Assembly: GCA_031272805.1 (NCBI GenBank)
Contig: JAISTC010000148.1
Coordinates: 1 to 44,879, forward strand
Direction: 5' to 3'
DNA from: Propionibacteriaceae bacterium
GTDB lineage: Bacteria > Actinomycetota > Actinomycetes > Propionibacteriales > Propionibacteriaceae
Length of the DNA stretch: 44,879 bases
Shown: one piece after another, positions 17,799-25,928 of the stretch
Layout of the letters: every line of letters starts with the position of its first letter
Position numbering within the stretch: the first letter of the stretch is position 1
Position numbers and translations under genes: made by a program
Notes under the pieces: generated by a model
What the model was told of the DNA's origin: nothing
Databases searched by the model: none
Seen by the model: only the letters and a program-made list of their open reading frames with translations

Positions 17799-18761
17799 AT
17801 GCCTACGTGCCCCAATGGCCATGAGACCGCGACGACGGATTTCTGCGACCAGTGCGGCGTGCCGATGCCCGCGGACGCTCCCGCGGCGCCCCCCGCTGCC
17901 CCCGAACCGGTTCTCCCCACCCCCGAAGCCTGCCCCCACTGCGGCGCGCCCAAGCCGCCCGGCGCGCTGTTCTGCGAGGCCTGCGGCTACGACTACACCA
18001 CCGGCGCCCTGCCCAGCACCGACCTGGCCACCGCGCTCGGGCTGACCGGCGCCACGCCCGCGCCGGGGGACGGCGCGGAGGCCGGAGACGCCGCGGCGGC
18101 TGCACCCGTTGACGGGGTGGCCGCGCATGGGGTGGCCGCGGATGGGGTGGCCGCGGATGACTCGGCGGCGGGAGAGATCCTTCGCTCCGCTCAGGATGAC
18201 AGAGAAGCCGCTCAGGATGACAGAGAAGCCGCTCAGGCTGACAGAGAAGTCGCTCAGGCTGACAGGGAAGGCCAGGACGACGGCGCGGGTCACGCCCCGG
18301 GCGACACTCCTGCGCCGGCCGACACGTCCGTGCCGTCGGACCGGGCGCCGGCGGCGCCGACGGTGGCCGAGGTGTGGATCGACCCGGATTGGTACACGCT
18401 GCAGGAGTCGCCCGATCCGCTGCCGCCGGCCGGGCCGCCGACGACGTTCGTCATCCACGCCCCCGCGCTCATCGGGCGGGTCTCCGAGTCGCGCAACATC
18501 CACCCCGAGGTCGACTGCGGCGCGGACTCCGGCTGCTCCCGCCGCCAGGCGGAGCTGACCCAGATCGGCGGCCAGTGGTACGTGGCCGACCTCGACTCGG
18601 CCAACGGGACGTTCGTCGCCCCCGCCGGCGCGCCCCTGCCCGACGACCCGATCACGGCCAAGACCCCGGTCGGCCCCGACGACCGGATCTACGTCGGCGC
18701 GTGGACGCGGATCGTCGTCCGCCCGGCCGCGCCGGGCGAAGCCGAGGCCCTGACCGCGTGA
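17799..18761 (+). CDS. Double zinc-ribbon and FHA-domain protein with repeat-invaded linker
   Basis: The 320-residue protein has an N-terminal zinc ribbon (CPNGHETATTDFCDQCG), a second ribbon (CPHCGAPKPPGALFCEACG, residues about 46-65), a long Ala/Asp-rich linker (about 85-200), and a C-terminal FHA domain (about 215-315) with GRVSESRNIHPEVD, CSRRQAEL and DLDSANGTFV. FHA domains bind phosphothreonine, so it probably relays Ser/Thr-kinase signalling in the cytosol; no kinase or secretion gene is adjacent. I start at ATG 17799 with GGAGGTG 8 bases upstream; the track's longer ORF reads through the upstream repeat. The linker contains tandem 15- and 21-base repeats (see 18174-18270), so its length is probably variable among strains. 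Confidence 0.87.
   Translation: MPTCPNGHETATTDFCDQCGVPMPADAPAAPPAAPEPVLPTPEACPHCGAPKPPGALFCEACGYDYTTGALPSTDLATALGLTGATPAPGDGAEAGDAAAAAPVDGVAAHGVAADGVAADDSAAGEILRSAQDDREAAQDDREAAQADREVAQADREGQDDGAGHAPGDTPAPADTSVPSDRAPAAPTVAEVWIDPDWYTLQESPDPLPPAGPPTTFVIHAPALIGRVSESRNIHPEVDCGADSGCSRRQAELTQIGGQWYVADLDSANGTFVAPAGAPLPDDPITAKTPVGPDDRIYVGAWTRIVVRPAAPGEAEALTA
18114..18270 (+). repeat. In-frame tandem repeats inside the FHA-protein linker
   Basis: Three copies of a 15-base unit (GGGGTGGCCGCGGAT-like, 18114-18159) are followed by GAGATCCTTCGCTCCGCTC and AGGATGACAG (from 18174), then about four GCTCAGGATGACAGAGAAGC-type units. The CTTCGCTCCGCTCAGGATGACA core resembles a dispersed repeat I know from many unrelated bacterial genomes, translated here as RSAQDD. 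All units keep the reading frame. Confidence 0.75.
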
Positions 18762-18863
18762 CGGACCGTGACGGACAACGTGACAACCTGACGGCGTGAC
18801 GGCCGATTACGGCCCCCGGGGTAGGCTTACCCTGGTTAGTCTTCAGGTAGGAAGTAGAAAGTA

Positions 18864-19088
18864 GTGGAAGTCAAGATCGGGATCCGCCAGGTCCCCAAGG
18901 AAATCGTCATCGATTCCCGCCTCAGCGCCGAGGACATCAAGAAGGCGCTGACCGACGCGCTGGCCGGCGACGGGGTCGTCGCGCTGGCCGACAGCCACGG
19001 CCGCCAGGTGCTCATCCCCTCGGCCGGCATCGGTTACATCGAGCTGGGCACGGAACACGCCCGCCCCGTCGGCTTCGGCACGATCTGA
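18864..19088 (+). CDS. DUF3107 family protein
   Basis: This 74-residue protein matches DUF3107, a small conserved actinobacterial family with no known function: MEVKIGIRQVPKEIVIDS at the N-terminus, a central ALTDALAGDGVVALADSHGR, and a C-terminal IPSAGIGYIELG. The predicted form is a compact beta-alpha-beta fold. Translation starts at GTG 18864 after AGGAAG. It is 7 bases before the DEAD-box helicase, so the two are probably co-transcribed, an arrangement seen in other actinobacteria. Confidence 0.9.
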   Translation: MEVKIGIRQVPKEIVIDSRLSAEDIKKALTDALAGDGVVALADSHGRQVLIPSAGIGYIELGTEHARPVGFGTI

Positions 19089-19095
19089 GCCGCCC

Positions 19096-20784
19096 ATGTC
19101 CTCACCATCGAGCCCCCTGTCCGCCCCCTCTGCCTTCGATGAACAAGGCACGTTTGCCGATCTCGGCGTCGCCCAGGCCATCGTCGACTCGCTCACCCTG
19201 GCCGGCTTCGCCTACCCGTTCCCCATCCAGAACCTCGCCATCCCGATCGCCCTCCAGGGCTCCGACCTGATCGGCCAGGCCCGGACCGGCACGGGCAAGA
19301 CGCTGGCCTTCGGCATCCCCATCCTCCAGAACATCTCGCTCCCCGGCGACGCCGGCTTCGACCCGGCGGTCCGCGCCAAGCCGCAGGCACTCGTGCTCTG
19401 CCCGACGCGCGAACTGGCGCTCCAGGTCACGGGCGACCTCGAGGTCGCCGGGCAGGGGCGCGGGGCCAAGGTCCTGACCGTCTACGGCGGCGTCGGCTAC
19501 GAGCCGCAGTTGGACAGCCTGGCGGACGGCGTCGACGTCGTCATCGGGACGCCCGGGCGCATCATCGACCTGATGGACCGCGGCTCGCTCCAACTGGACG
19601 CGGTCAAGATCCTCGTCCTGGACGAGGCCGACGAGATGCTCGACCTGGGCTTCCTGCCGGACGTCGAGCGGATCCTGGCGCATGTGCCGTCGGAGCGGCA
19701 GACGATGCTGTTCTCGGCCACGATGCCGTCGGCCATCGTGTCGCTGGCGCGGGCCCACCTCCACCAGCCCATCAACATCCGCGCCGAGGCCTTCGACGAG
19801 CAGATGACGGTCCCGGAGACGACTCAGTTCGTCTACCAGGCCCACGACCTCGACAAGCCGACGATCGTCGGCAAGCTGCTCCAGTCCCCCGCCGCCAGCC
19901 GGGTGATGATCTTCTGCCGCACCAAGCGGGGCGTCCAGCGGCTGACGGACGACCTCGTGGACCGCGGTTTCAAGGCCACGTGCATCCACGGCGACCTCTC
20001 CCAGATCGTCCGCGAGCGCGCCCTGGCGAAGTTCCGCGAGGGCAAGGCGCAGGTCATCGTGGCGACGGACGTGGCGGCGCGCGGCATCGACGTCGAGGGC
20101 GTGACCCACGTCATCAACTACGACTGCCCGGACGACGAGAAGACGTACGTCCACCGGATCGGCCGGACGGGCCGGGCCGGGCGCGAGGGTATCGCCGTGA
20201 CGTTCGTCGACTGGACCGACGTGACGCGCTGGAAGCTCATCAACAAGGCGCTCGACCTCGACTTCGACACCCCGCTGGAGGCCTATTCGACCACGCCCCA
20301 GCTCCTGGCGGAGCTGGAGATTCCCGAGGGCGCGACCGGCCGGCTGGTCGACGCGCCGGTCCGGCCGCGCGCCGACCGGGGCGACCGCGACCGGGATCGG
20401 GATCGGCGCGGTGGGCGCGACCGGGACCGGGGTGGCCGAGGCGAGCGCGACCGCGGCGGGCGCCGCGGCGAGGACCGCGAGGGCCGCGCGGGCCGTGACG
20501 CCCAGCGAAGCCAGCGCACGCGGACCCGGCGCCGCAACGGCGTCGTCGTCACGCCGGACGCCAGTGCGGCGGCCACGCCCGCGGCCCCGGCTGTGGCCGC
20601 GGCGCCGGCCACGGTGACGACCGATGCGCCGGAGGCGGTCAAGACCGGCCGGCGCCGTCGCGCGCGCCAGCGCACGGCCGAGGAGACCGCGCCGACGACC
20701 ACTCCCGCCGCCCCCACGGACACGACCAGCAGCGCCTCCCGGCGCCGCCGCCGCAGAAGGGCCCCCAAGGAAGCCGCGGAGTAG
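19096..20784 (+). CDS. DEAD-box ATP-dependent RNA helicase
   Basis: The 562-residue protein has a full RNA-helicase core: a Q motif (FAYPFPIQNLAIP), Walker A ARTGTGKT, PTREL, TPGR, DEAD, SAT, and the C-terminal helicase motifs ATDVAARGID and HRIGRTGRAGR. After about residue 425 comes a low-complexity tail rich in Arg, Asp and Gly (RDRDRDRRGGRDRDRGG), an Ala/Pro/Thr linker and a final poly-Arg patch (SRRRRRRRAPK), which should bind RNA non-specifically. Such proteins remodel RNA in ribosome assembly, decay or cold adaptation. It is preceded by DUF3107 and convergent, with only 11 bases between stops, with the antiporter gene. Confidence 0.95.
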   Translation: MSSPSSPLSAPSAFDEQGTFADLGVAQAIVDSLTLAGFAYPFPIQNLAIPIALQGSDLIGQARTGTGKTLAFGIPILQNISLPGDAGFDPAVRAKPQALVLCPTRELALQVTGDLEVAGQGRGAKVLTVYGGVGYEPQLDSLADGVDVVIGTPGRIIDLMDRGSLQLDAVKILVLDEADEMLDLGFLPDVERILAHVPSERQTMLFSATMPSAIVSLARAHLHQPINIRAEAFDEQMTVPETTQFVYQAHDLDKPTIVGKLLQSPAASRVMIFCRTKRGVQRLTDDLVDRGFKATCIHGDLSQIVRERALAKFREGKAQVIVATDVAARGIDVEGVTHVINYDCPDDEKTYVHRIGRTGRAGREGIAVTFVDWTDVTRWKLINKALDLDFDTPLEAYSTTPQLLAELEIPEGATGRLVDAPVRPRADRGDRDRDRDRRGGRDRDRGGRGERDRGGRRGEDREGRAGRDAQRSQRTRTRRRNGVVVTPDASAAATPAAPAVAAAPATVTTDAPEAVKTGRRRRARQRTAEETAPTTTPAAPTDTTSSASRRRRRRRAPKEAAE

Positions 20785-20795
20785 GCGCTACCCCG

Positions 20796-22799
20796 TCATC
20801 CGGGCGAGGCCGCGCCGTCGTCGTGGCGCAGCTCGATGCTGATCTCGTCGGCGTCCAGCTCCTCCAGGGCTTCCTTCAGCAGCTCCGAGTCGTAGGTGCC
20901 TTCCGAGCGGGCGGCCAGCAGCGCCATGCGCATGGCGCGGACGGCGCCGAGCCGCAGCTCCCACATCTCCGCCTGGTCCGCCCGGTGCGCCAGTTGCTCC
21001 TCGGTCAGCTCGACCGCCTCGGACCGCGTCAGCGCCTCGTCCGCCTCGTCGGCGGGCGCGGTCGGAGTGACGGACAGGACGTCGAACACGGTGGCGACCG
21101 CCTGGTCGCCGAACGGCTCGCCCGTCGAACGGCGCAGGTCCGGGTCCAGGAGATACGTCCGCGCGGCCCGCGCCAGCCGGCGTTGCAGCTTGTCGCGGGC
21201 GACCGCCTCGGCCACGGGGTCGTGGCCGGTGAGGTGGGCCCAGCGCAGGAGCATGGGCAGCGTCCCGGCCTGGACGATGAGGCTCGTGGCCGCCACGATG
21301 AACGCCACGAGGATGAGGCTGGCGCGGAACGGCAGCGCCGGGCCGTCCTCCCACAGGGTCTCCGGCAGCGCCTGGGCGCCGGCCAGCGTGACGACGCCGC
21401 GCATCCCCGCCCAGACCAGGACCGAGCCCTCGCGCCAGCCGAACGGCCGGGCCGCCAGGTAGTCGACGTCGCCGACGAGGCGGCGCACGCGCCGCAGCGC
21501 CCGCGTCGCCTGACCCGCCGTCCCCGCCGACCCGGCCGAGCCACCCGAGCCCGCCGAGCCAACCGAGCCCGCCTCCCGCGTGACCCCTCCCCCGCCGGCC
21601 CGCCGGGCGGCCAGTTCGGCGTGCAATTGCGCCACGCGCGCCTGGCGGCCGAAGCCGGCGGCCGCCGCCTGCATCGCCTTCTGCTGCTTCTTGGCCAGCC
21701 GTTTCGCCTTGGCCTGGAGCAATTCGACCAGGGGCGCGACGAAGATGAGCCGGACGAGCAGGACCATGAGGCCGGCGCCGAGGGCGACGCCGACGATGGC
21801 GAGGCCGCTGGCCCGCTGGTCGCGGACGTCGATCAGGTGCTTGACCTGGAGGCCCATGATGAGGAAGACCGCGCCCTCGAGGAGGAACTCGACGGTCTCC
21901 CACGTGTGGCCCTGCGCGATCCGGTTGGCGGCCGAGACGTGCTTGGGGCCGCCCTGGCCGTTGATCAGCCCGGCCACGACGGCGGCGACGAGGCCGGAGC
22001 CGCCGAGGTGCTCGGCGGGGATGTAGGCGGCGAAGGAGATGAGGAAGGTCACGAGGATGCCGAGCGCCGGCTCGCGGACCTTGGACGAGATCCACAGCCC
22101 GAGCCGGCCGACGACCGCGCCGACGACGACGGCGGTGACGACGAGCCAGGCGAAGCGCTCGGCGATCCACGGCGCGGTCACGGTGGCGCCCGGCGTCAGC
22201 CAGGGCAGGTTGTCCGCCAGGAAGCCCGGCACCTCGGTCTCCGAGACGACCCCGCCCGCGGCCAGCGCCGTCGTCATGACGGCCAGGGCCGTCGCGTCGT
22301 TGATGAGCGCCTCGCCCTCGAGGATCGTGACGAGCCGGTGCGGCGAGCCCAGCCGTTCGACGATGCCGACGGCGACCGCGTCGGTCGGCGAGAGGATCGC
22401 CCCGACCGCGATGCAGATGGCGATCGGGACCTCGAGGCCGGCCAGCCCGAGGAGCCAGTGGAGGCCGAGGCCGACGACGACGGCCGTCAGCGCCACGAGG
22501 ACGACGGAGAGGCCGGAGATGGCAGTGAAGTCACGCCGGAAGTCCATCGCCGGCATCGACACGGCCGCCGAGTAGAGCAGCGGCGGGAGGACGCCCTGGA
22601 GGATCAGGGCGGGCGGGAACTCGGGCGCGTCGCCGCCGAGGAAGAACGACACGGCCACGCCCAGCGCGACCAGCAGGAGCGGCGAGGGGATGGACAGGCG
22701 CTTGGCGAGGCCGGCGCAGGCGGCGATGGCGAAGGCGGCGAGGAACCCGGCGATGAGGTTGTTGCCGAGCAGTTCGTGCGCGAATTCGGTGAAATCCAT
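20796..22799 (-). CDS. Na+/H+ antiporter, CPA1 (NhaP-like) family
   Basis: This 667-residue membrane protein has about twelve hydrophobic segments in the first 400 residues and a long cytosolic C-terminus. The ion-binding region is visible as GAILSPTDAVAVG (about residue 135) and EGEALINDATALA (about 160), the ND signature of electroneutral CPA1 exchangers. An unusual insert around 400-450 is Gly/Ser/Ala-rich (GSVGSAGSGGSAGSAGTAG) and lies before GMRGVVTLAGA, the conserved last transmembrane signature. The final 120 residues are charged and helical and probably regulate transport. It exchanges Na+ or K+ for protons across the plasma membrane. It is divergent from the MFS gene over an 80-base gap. 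Confidence 0.93.
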   Translation of the reverse strand: MDFTEFAHELLGNNLIAGFLAAFAIAACAGLAKRLSIPSPLLLVALGVAVSFFLGGDAPEFPPALILQGVLPPLLYSAAVSMPAMDFRRDFTAISGLSVVLVALTAVVVGLGLHWLLGLAGLEVPIAICIAVGAILSPTDAVAVGIVERLGSPHRLVTILEGEALINDATALAVMTTALAAGGVVSETEVPGFLADNLPWLTPGATVTAPWIAERFAWLVVTAVVVGAVVGRLGLWISSKVREPALGILVTFLISFAAYIPAEHLGGSGLVAAVVAGLINGQGGPKHVSAANRIAQGHTWETVEFLLEGAVFLIMGLQVKHLIDVRDQRASGLAIVGVALGAGLMVLLVRLIFVAPLVELLQAKAKRLAKKQQKAMQAAAAGFGRQARVAQLHAELAARRAGGGGVTREAGSVGSAGSGGSAGSAGTAGQATRALRRVRRLVGDVDYLAARPFGWREGSVLVWAGMRGVVTLAGAQALPETLWEDGPALPFRASLILVAFIVAATSLIVQAGTLPMLLRWAHLTGHDPVAEAVARDKLQRRLARAARTYLLDPDLRRSTGEPFGDQAVATVFDVLSVTPTAPADEADEALTRSEAVELTEEQLAHRADQAEMWELRLGAVRAMRMALLAARSEGTYDSELLKEALEELDADEISIELRHDDGAASPG

Positions 22800-22879
22800 G
22801 GCGTGCGTTCCTCAAGCGGAGATGACACAACCCTAGCGTGGCGCGGGCGCTGTCTGGAAGCGCTCTCGGCCGTGCCACA

Positions 22880-24091
22880 ATGGCCGCCATGCGCCGGTAC
22901 CTGATCGCGTGGCGAACCCCTGGGGTACGGCGGTTCGTGGTGCCCGGGTTCATCGCCCGGTTCCCCGGCGCGATGACCGGCATCGCCCTGACCCTCATGA
23001 TCTCCGGCTTCTACGGCGAGTACACGCTGGCGGGCATCGTGACGGCCGTCCACACGGTCGCGTTCGCCGTCGGCGCCCCGGTCTGCGGCCGCCTCATCGA
23101 CCGGTTCGGCCAGACCCGCGTCGGCTACCCGCTGATCGCGCTGTTCACGGCCGCGGCGGCCGGGCTGACGGCGGCGGCCTGGCTCCACGCGCCCTGGCCG
23201 GTGCTGGCGGGCTGCGCGATCGTGACGGGGTCGACGTCGTTCCCGATCGGCCCCCTGACGCGGTCGCGCTGGAGCCACGTGCTCCAGAACTCCCCCATCC
23301 TCCAGCCGGCGTTCGCGCTGGAATCGATGCTGGACGACGTGGCGTACATCGTGGCGCCGACCTTCGCCACGGTCTCCGCCACCCTCGCCTGGCCCCGCCT
23401 CGGCGTCCAGCCCGCGGCCGGCGTCATCCTCCTCCTCGTCCTCCTCGTCGGCAGCGGTTCGTTCTTCCTGGCCCAGCGGGCGAGCGAGCCGCCGGTGGCG
23501 GACCGCCGGCGGGGCTCGGCCATCCGCTACCCGGGGGTCGCGGTCGTGGCGGTCGTGTTCATCGGCGTCGGCCTCCAGTTCGGGGCCAACAACATCACGA
23601 TGGTGGCGATGTGCGAACACCTCGGCCGCAAGGCGTGGGCCGGGCCGATCATGGCGGCGGGCTCCTTGGCGTCGATGCTCGGGGCGCTGTGGTACGGGGC
23701 GCGGCCGTGGCGGAGCCCCCTGTGGCAGCGGTTCGTCATCGGCCTGCTGTTCGTCGCCGGGACCGCGCTGCTGTTCCTCGTGGCCTTCGAGTACTGGTCG
23801 CTGGCGGTCGTCAGCTTCCTGTCCGGCTTCGCCATCTCGCCCAGCTTCGTCAACGGCAACTCCCTGATCGAGCGGCTGGTCCCGAGCGAGAACCTGACCG
23901 AGGGCCTGACGTGGATCGGCACAGCCCTGGGCATCGGCATGGCCGCGGGCGCCGGGCTGGCCGGCCGCATGGTCGACGCCCACGGTGCCCACTCGGGCTA
24001 CTGGGTCCTGGCCGCCGGCGCCGTGCTAGCCATGCTGATCGCAGTCGCCAGCGGCCGCCTCCTCTCCCGCCAACCCACCCTGCGCCCGTGA
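22880..24091 (+). CDS. Major facilitator superfamily transporter
   Basis: The predicted 403-residue protein has twelve hydrophobic segments in two halves and the MFS loop motif GRLIDRFGQTRVG near residue 70. Conserved charged residues in the loop between helices 8 and 9 are less clear. MFS proteins of this type usually export drugs or metabolites; nothing in the sequence fixes the substrate. ATG 22880 and ATG 22889 are both possible and neither has a good ribosome site, so the message may be leaderless; the track's GTG start at 22838 is less likely. The promoter region is shared with the divergent antiporter. Confidence 0.88.
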   Translation: MAAMRRYLIAWRTPGVRRFVVPGFIARFPGAMTGIALTLMISGFYGEYTLAGIVTAVHTVAFAVGAPVCGRLIDRFGQTRVGYPLIALFTAAAAGLTAAAWLHAPWPVLAGCAIVTGSTSFPIGPLTRSRWSHVLQNSPILQPAFALESMLDDVAYIVAPTFATVSATLAWPRLGVQPAAGVILLLVLLVGSGSFFLAQRASEPPVADRRRGSAIRYPGVAVVAVVFIGVGLQFGANNITMVAMCEHLGRKAWAGPIMAAGSLASMLGALWYGARPWRSPLWQRFVIGLLFVAGTALLFLVAFEYWSLAVVSFLSGFAISPSFVNGNSLIERLVPSENLTEGLTWIGTALGIGMAAGAGLAGRMVDAHGAHSGYWVLAAGAVLAMLIAVASGRLLSRQPTLRP

Positions 24092-24114
24092 CCTGAGGCA
24101 CGAGCCCAGGCCAT

Positions 24115-24185
24115 GGGGTCGGGCACGGTGGCTACGGAGCGAGGAACGAGCGACAGCCACCGGGCCCGACACCGTGGCCGACCCC
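24115..24185. repeat. Long imperfect hairpin next to repeat family A
   Basis: GGGGTCGG pairs with CCGACCCC at the outer ends, and GGTGGCT with AGCCACC inside, around a loop that contains GCGAGGAACGAGC. The same GCGAGGAACGAGC lies in the loop of the element at 26754, so the two belong to one repeat type. Confidence 0.65.
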
Positions 24186-24195
24186 ACACACCCCC

Positions 24196-24264
24196 GGCGG
24201 AGGTATCTGACGCCGCCGCCCGGGCTCCTCCGTCGCCAAGGCCGCGGCATCAGACACCTCCGCC
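24196..24264. repeat. Palindromic intergenic repeat, family A, copy near mod genes (left)
   Basis: GGCGGAGGTATCTGACGCCGC and GCGGCATCAGACACCTCCGCC are 21-base inverted arms with two mismatches. The 27-base spacer CGCCCGGGCTCCTCCGTCGC plus AAGGCC is almost identical to those in copy 1 and at 26861. Confidence 0.8.
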
Positions 24265-24429
24265 TCACCACCTACCGTGGCCGCCACACACCCGGACAGA
24301 TTCTGGTTGTTGCGCCGAAAATGCCCCCCTTTCCCCCGCCTGGACGGCGGTTTATCACGCCCCGGGGAAAGATTTTCGGAAAGTTCAACCAAGCTGCCCG
24401 CGGCCGCTGTCACGGTCACGCCGTCCGTC

Positions 24430-24503
24430 CGCGTCTGCGGTCACGAGCGCGCATCAATGGTCCGAACTTGCGGCACTATCAGGGACCATGACCGGCAGAC
24501 GCG
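24430..24503 (+). other. Nested inverted repeat upstream of the molybdate cluster
   Basis: CGCGTCTGC pairs with GCAGACGCG, and inside them ATGGTCC pairs with GGACCAT. A TACAAT (24551) preceded at 19 bases by TGACAA could be a promoter just downstream, which would place this symmetry upstream of transcription as an operator; if transcription begins earlier it would be a structured leader. It does not resemble the Moco RNA as I know it. The rest of 24092-24614 holds only the family A repeats and no supportable gene. Confidence 0.4.
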
Positions 24504-24614
24504 GTCACGCCACAACCCCGCCGAATGACAAGCCGCCTTTACAGTTGCGTTACAATTAGCGTCATTCCTCGGACACGGTTGGAAAAACGCCCGCGGTCCG
24601 GTTTAATCACCTCC

Positions 24615-25040
24615 ATGACGAAACTGCGGATTCGGGACGCCGCCACGTTTCTCGGGGTCAGCGACGACACAGTGCGCCGCTGGACCGACTCCGGCGCCTT
24701 GCCCTCCGAGCTCGACGACGCCCACCGCAAGGTCGTGGACGGCGTCGCGCTGGCGGAGTTCGTGCGCTCGCACTCGACCTCCGTGACCGACCCGTCGCCG
24801 GTCCTGCGCTCGGCCCGGAACCGTTTCGTCGGCCTGGTCACGTCCGTGACATCCGACCTGGTCATGTCCCAGGTCGAACTCCAGGCCGGCCCGTTCCGGG
24901 TCGTGTCGCTCATGAGTACCGAGGCCGTCCGGGAACTCGACCTGAAACCCGGCGACCTGGCCGTGGCCGTCGTCAAGGCGACCACCGTCATCATCGAAAC
25001 CCCAGCCTCAACCCCCACGTCCAAGGAGGACACCCCATGA
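24615..25040 (+). CDS. Molybdate-responsive regulator: MerR-type HTH fused to TOBE (Mop-like) domain
   Basis: This 141-residue protein joins an N-terminal excisionase/MerR-like helix-turn-helix (IRDAATFLGVSDDTVRRWTDSG, residues 4-27) to a C-terminal TOBE/molybdopterin-binding domain (about 75-135) with NRFVGLVTSV and LKPGDLAVAVVKATTVII. TOBE domains bind molybdate or tungstate, so it probably senses the anion and controls the mod genes; it is an actinobacterial counterpart of ModE with a different DNA-binding domain. Start ATG 24615 follows CACCTCC poorly and has no strong ribosome site, so a leaderless message is possible. Its stop overlaps the modA start by ATGA. Confidence 0.88.
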   Translation: MTKLRIRDAATFLGVSDDTVRRWTDSGALPSELDDAHRKVVDGVALAEFVRSHSTSVTDPSPVLRSARNRFVGLVTSVTSDLVMSQVELQAGPFRVVSLMSTEAVRELDLKPGDLAVAVVKATTVIIETPASTPTSKEDTP

Positions 25041-25909
25041 CTCCGATCACCCAACCACGACTCCGCGCCCGCTTCCTGCCGCTCTGCCTCGGCCTCGCGG
25101 CTAGCCTCGGGCTGGCCGCCTGCGGCGGCTCGGCCGGTTCCACCACGTCCAGCAGCGCGCCCCCGTCCAGCGCCGCCGCCACCACCGCCCAGGCCCCGGC
25201 CACCAGCGCCGCCGCGGCCACCCCGACCCCGGCTGAGGCCACGTTGACCGTCTACGCCGCCGCGTCCCTGACCGCCACGTTCACCGACCTCGGCGCCCAG
25301 TTCGAGGCCGTCCATCCCGGCGTCACGGTGACCTTCAACTTCGCCGGCTCCTCCGACCTGGCCGCCCAGATCATCGAGGGCGCCCCGGCCGACGTGTTCG
25401 CGTCCGCCGACGAGAACAACATGTCGAAGGTGACCGCGGAGAACTTGATCGCCGGGGCGCCGGTGCTGTTCGCCACGAACAGCCTGATGATCGCCGTCCC
25501 GCCGGACAACCCGGGCGGTGTGACGTCCCTGGCGGATCTCACCAACCCGGACCTGGCCGTCGTCGTCTGCGCGCCCGAGGTGCCCTGCGGCGCCGCCGCG
25601 GTCAAGGTCGAGGGGATCGCCGGGATCGACATCCAGCCGGTGTCGGAGGAATCGAAGGTCACGGACGTGCTGGCCAAGGTCAGTTCCGGCGACGCGGACG
25701 CGGGGCTGGTGTACTCGACGGACGTCCAGGGGGCCAACGGCGCGGTCGTCGGCATCGCGTTCCCCGAAGCGGCCCAGGCGGTCAACAACTACCCGATCGG
25801 CGTCGTGGCGAACGCGCCCCAGGCCGCGCTGGCCCAGGAGTTCGTCGACTTCGTGACGGGCCCGACGGGTGCGGCGGTCCTGGCCGCCGCGGGCTTCGGG
25901 CAACCGTGA
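25037..25909 (+). CDS. modA: Molybdate ABC transporter substrate-binding lipoprotein (ModA)
   Basis: The 290-residue exported lipoprotein has lipobox GLAAC near residue 28 and an Ala/Ser/Thr-rich tether, followed by a ModA fold: [17 protein letters not shown] opens the domain, [13 protein letters not shown] gives the anion-binding Ser residues, and [15 protein letters not shown] and [10 protein letters not shown] complete the usual signature. ModA captures molybdate or tungstate outside the membrane and delivers it to ModB. It overlaps the regulator gene by four bases and is followed by modB after 19 bases. The anion selectivity between Mo and W cannot be read from the sequence. Confidence 0.93.
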   Translation: MTPITQPRLRARFLPLCLGLAASLGLAACGGSAGSTTSSSAPPSSAAATTAQAPATSAAAATPTPAEATLTVYAAASLTATFTDLGAQFEAVHPGVTVTFNFAGSSDLAAQIIEGAPADVFASADENNMSKVTAENLIAGAPVLFATNSLMIAVPPDNPGGVTSLADLTNPDLAVVVCAPEVPCGAAAVKVEGIAGIDIQPVSEESKVTDVLAKVSSGDADAGLVYSTDVQGANGAVVGIAFPEAAQAVNNYPIGVVANAPQAALAQEFVDFVTGPTGAAVLAAAGFGQP

Positions 25910-25928
25910 CTCCCCTGACAACCGTCCG

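Noticed and set aside
18109-18558. Alternative-frame ORF containing MTEKPLRMTEKPLR repeats
   Set aside because: It comes from the same tandem DNA repeat read out of frame; the FHA frame is the one with domains on both sides.
20823-22904. Plus-strand ORF of 693 codons opposite the antiporter
   Set aside because: The minus-strand gene has clear CPA1 signatures; this frame is a low-complexity shadow of it.
24132-24559. Small ORFs between the MFS and molybdate regulator genes
   Set aside because: They cover the family A repeats and differ in frame between copies; the same artificial peptide (MVRRRCLMPRPWRRR) appears at both repeat loci.
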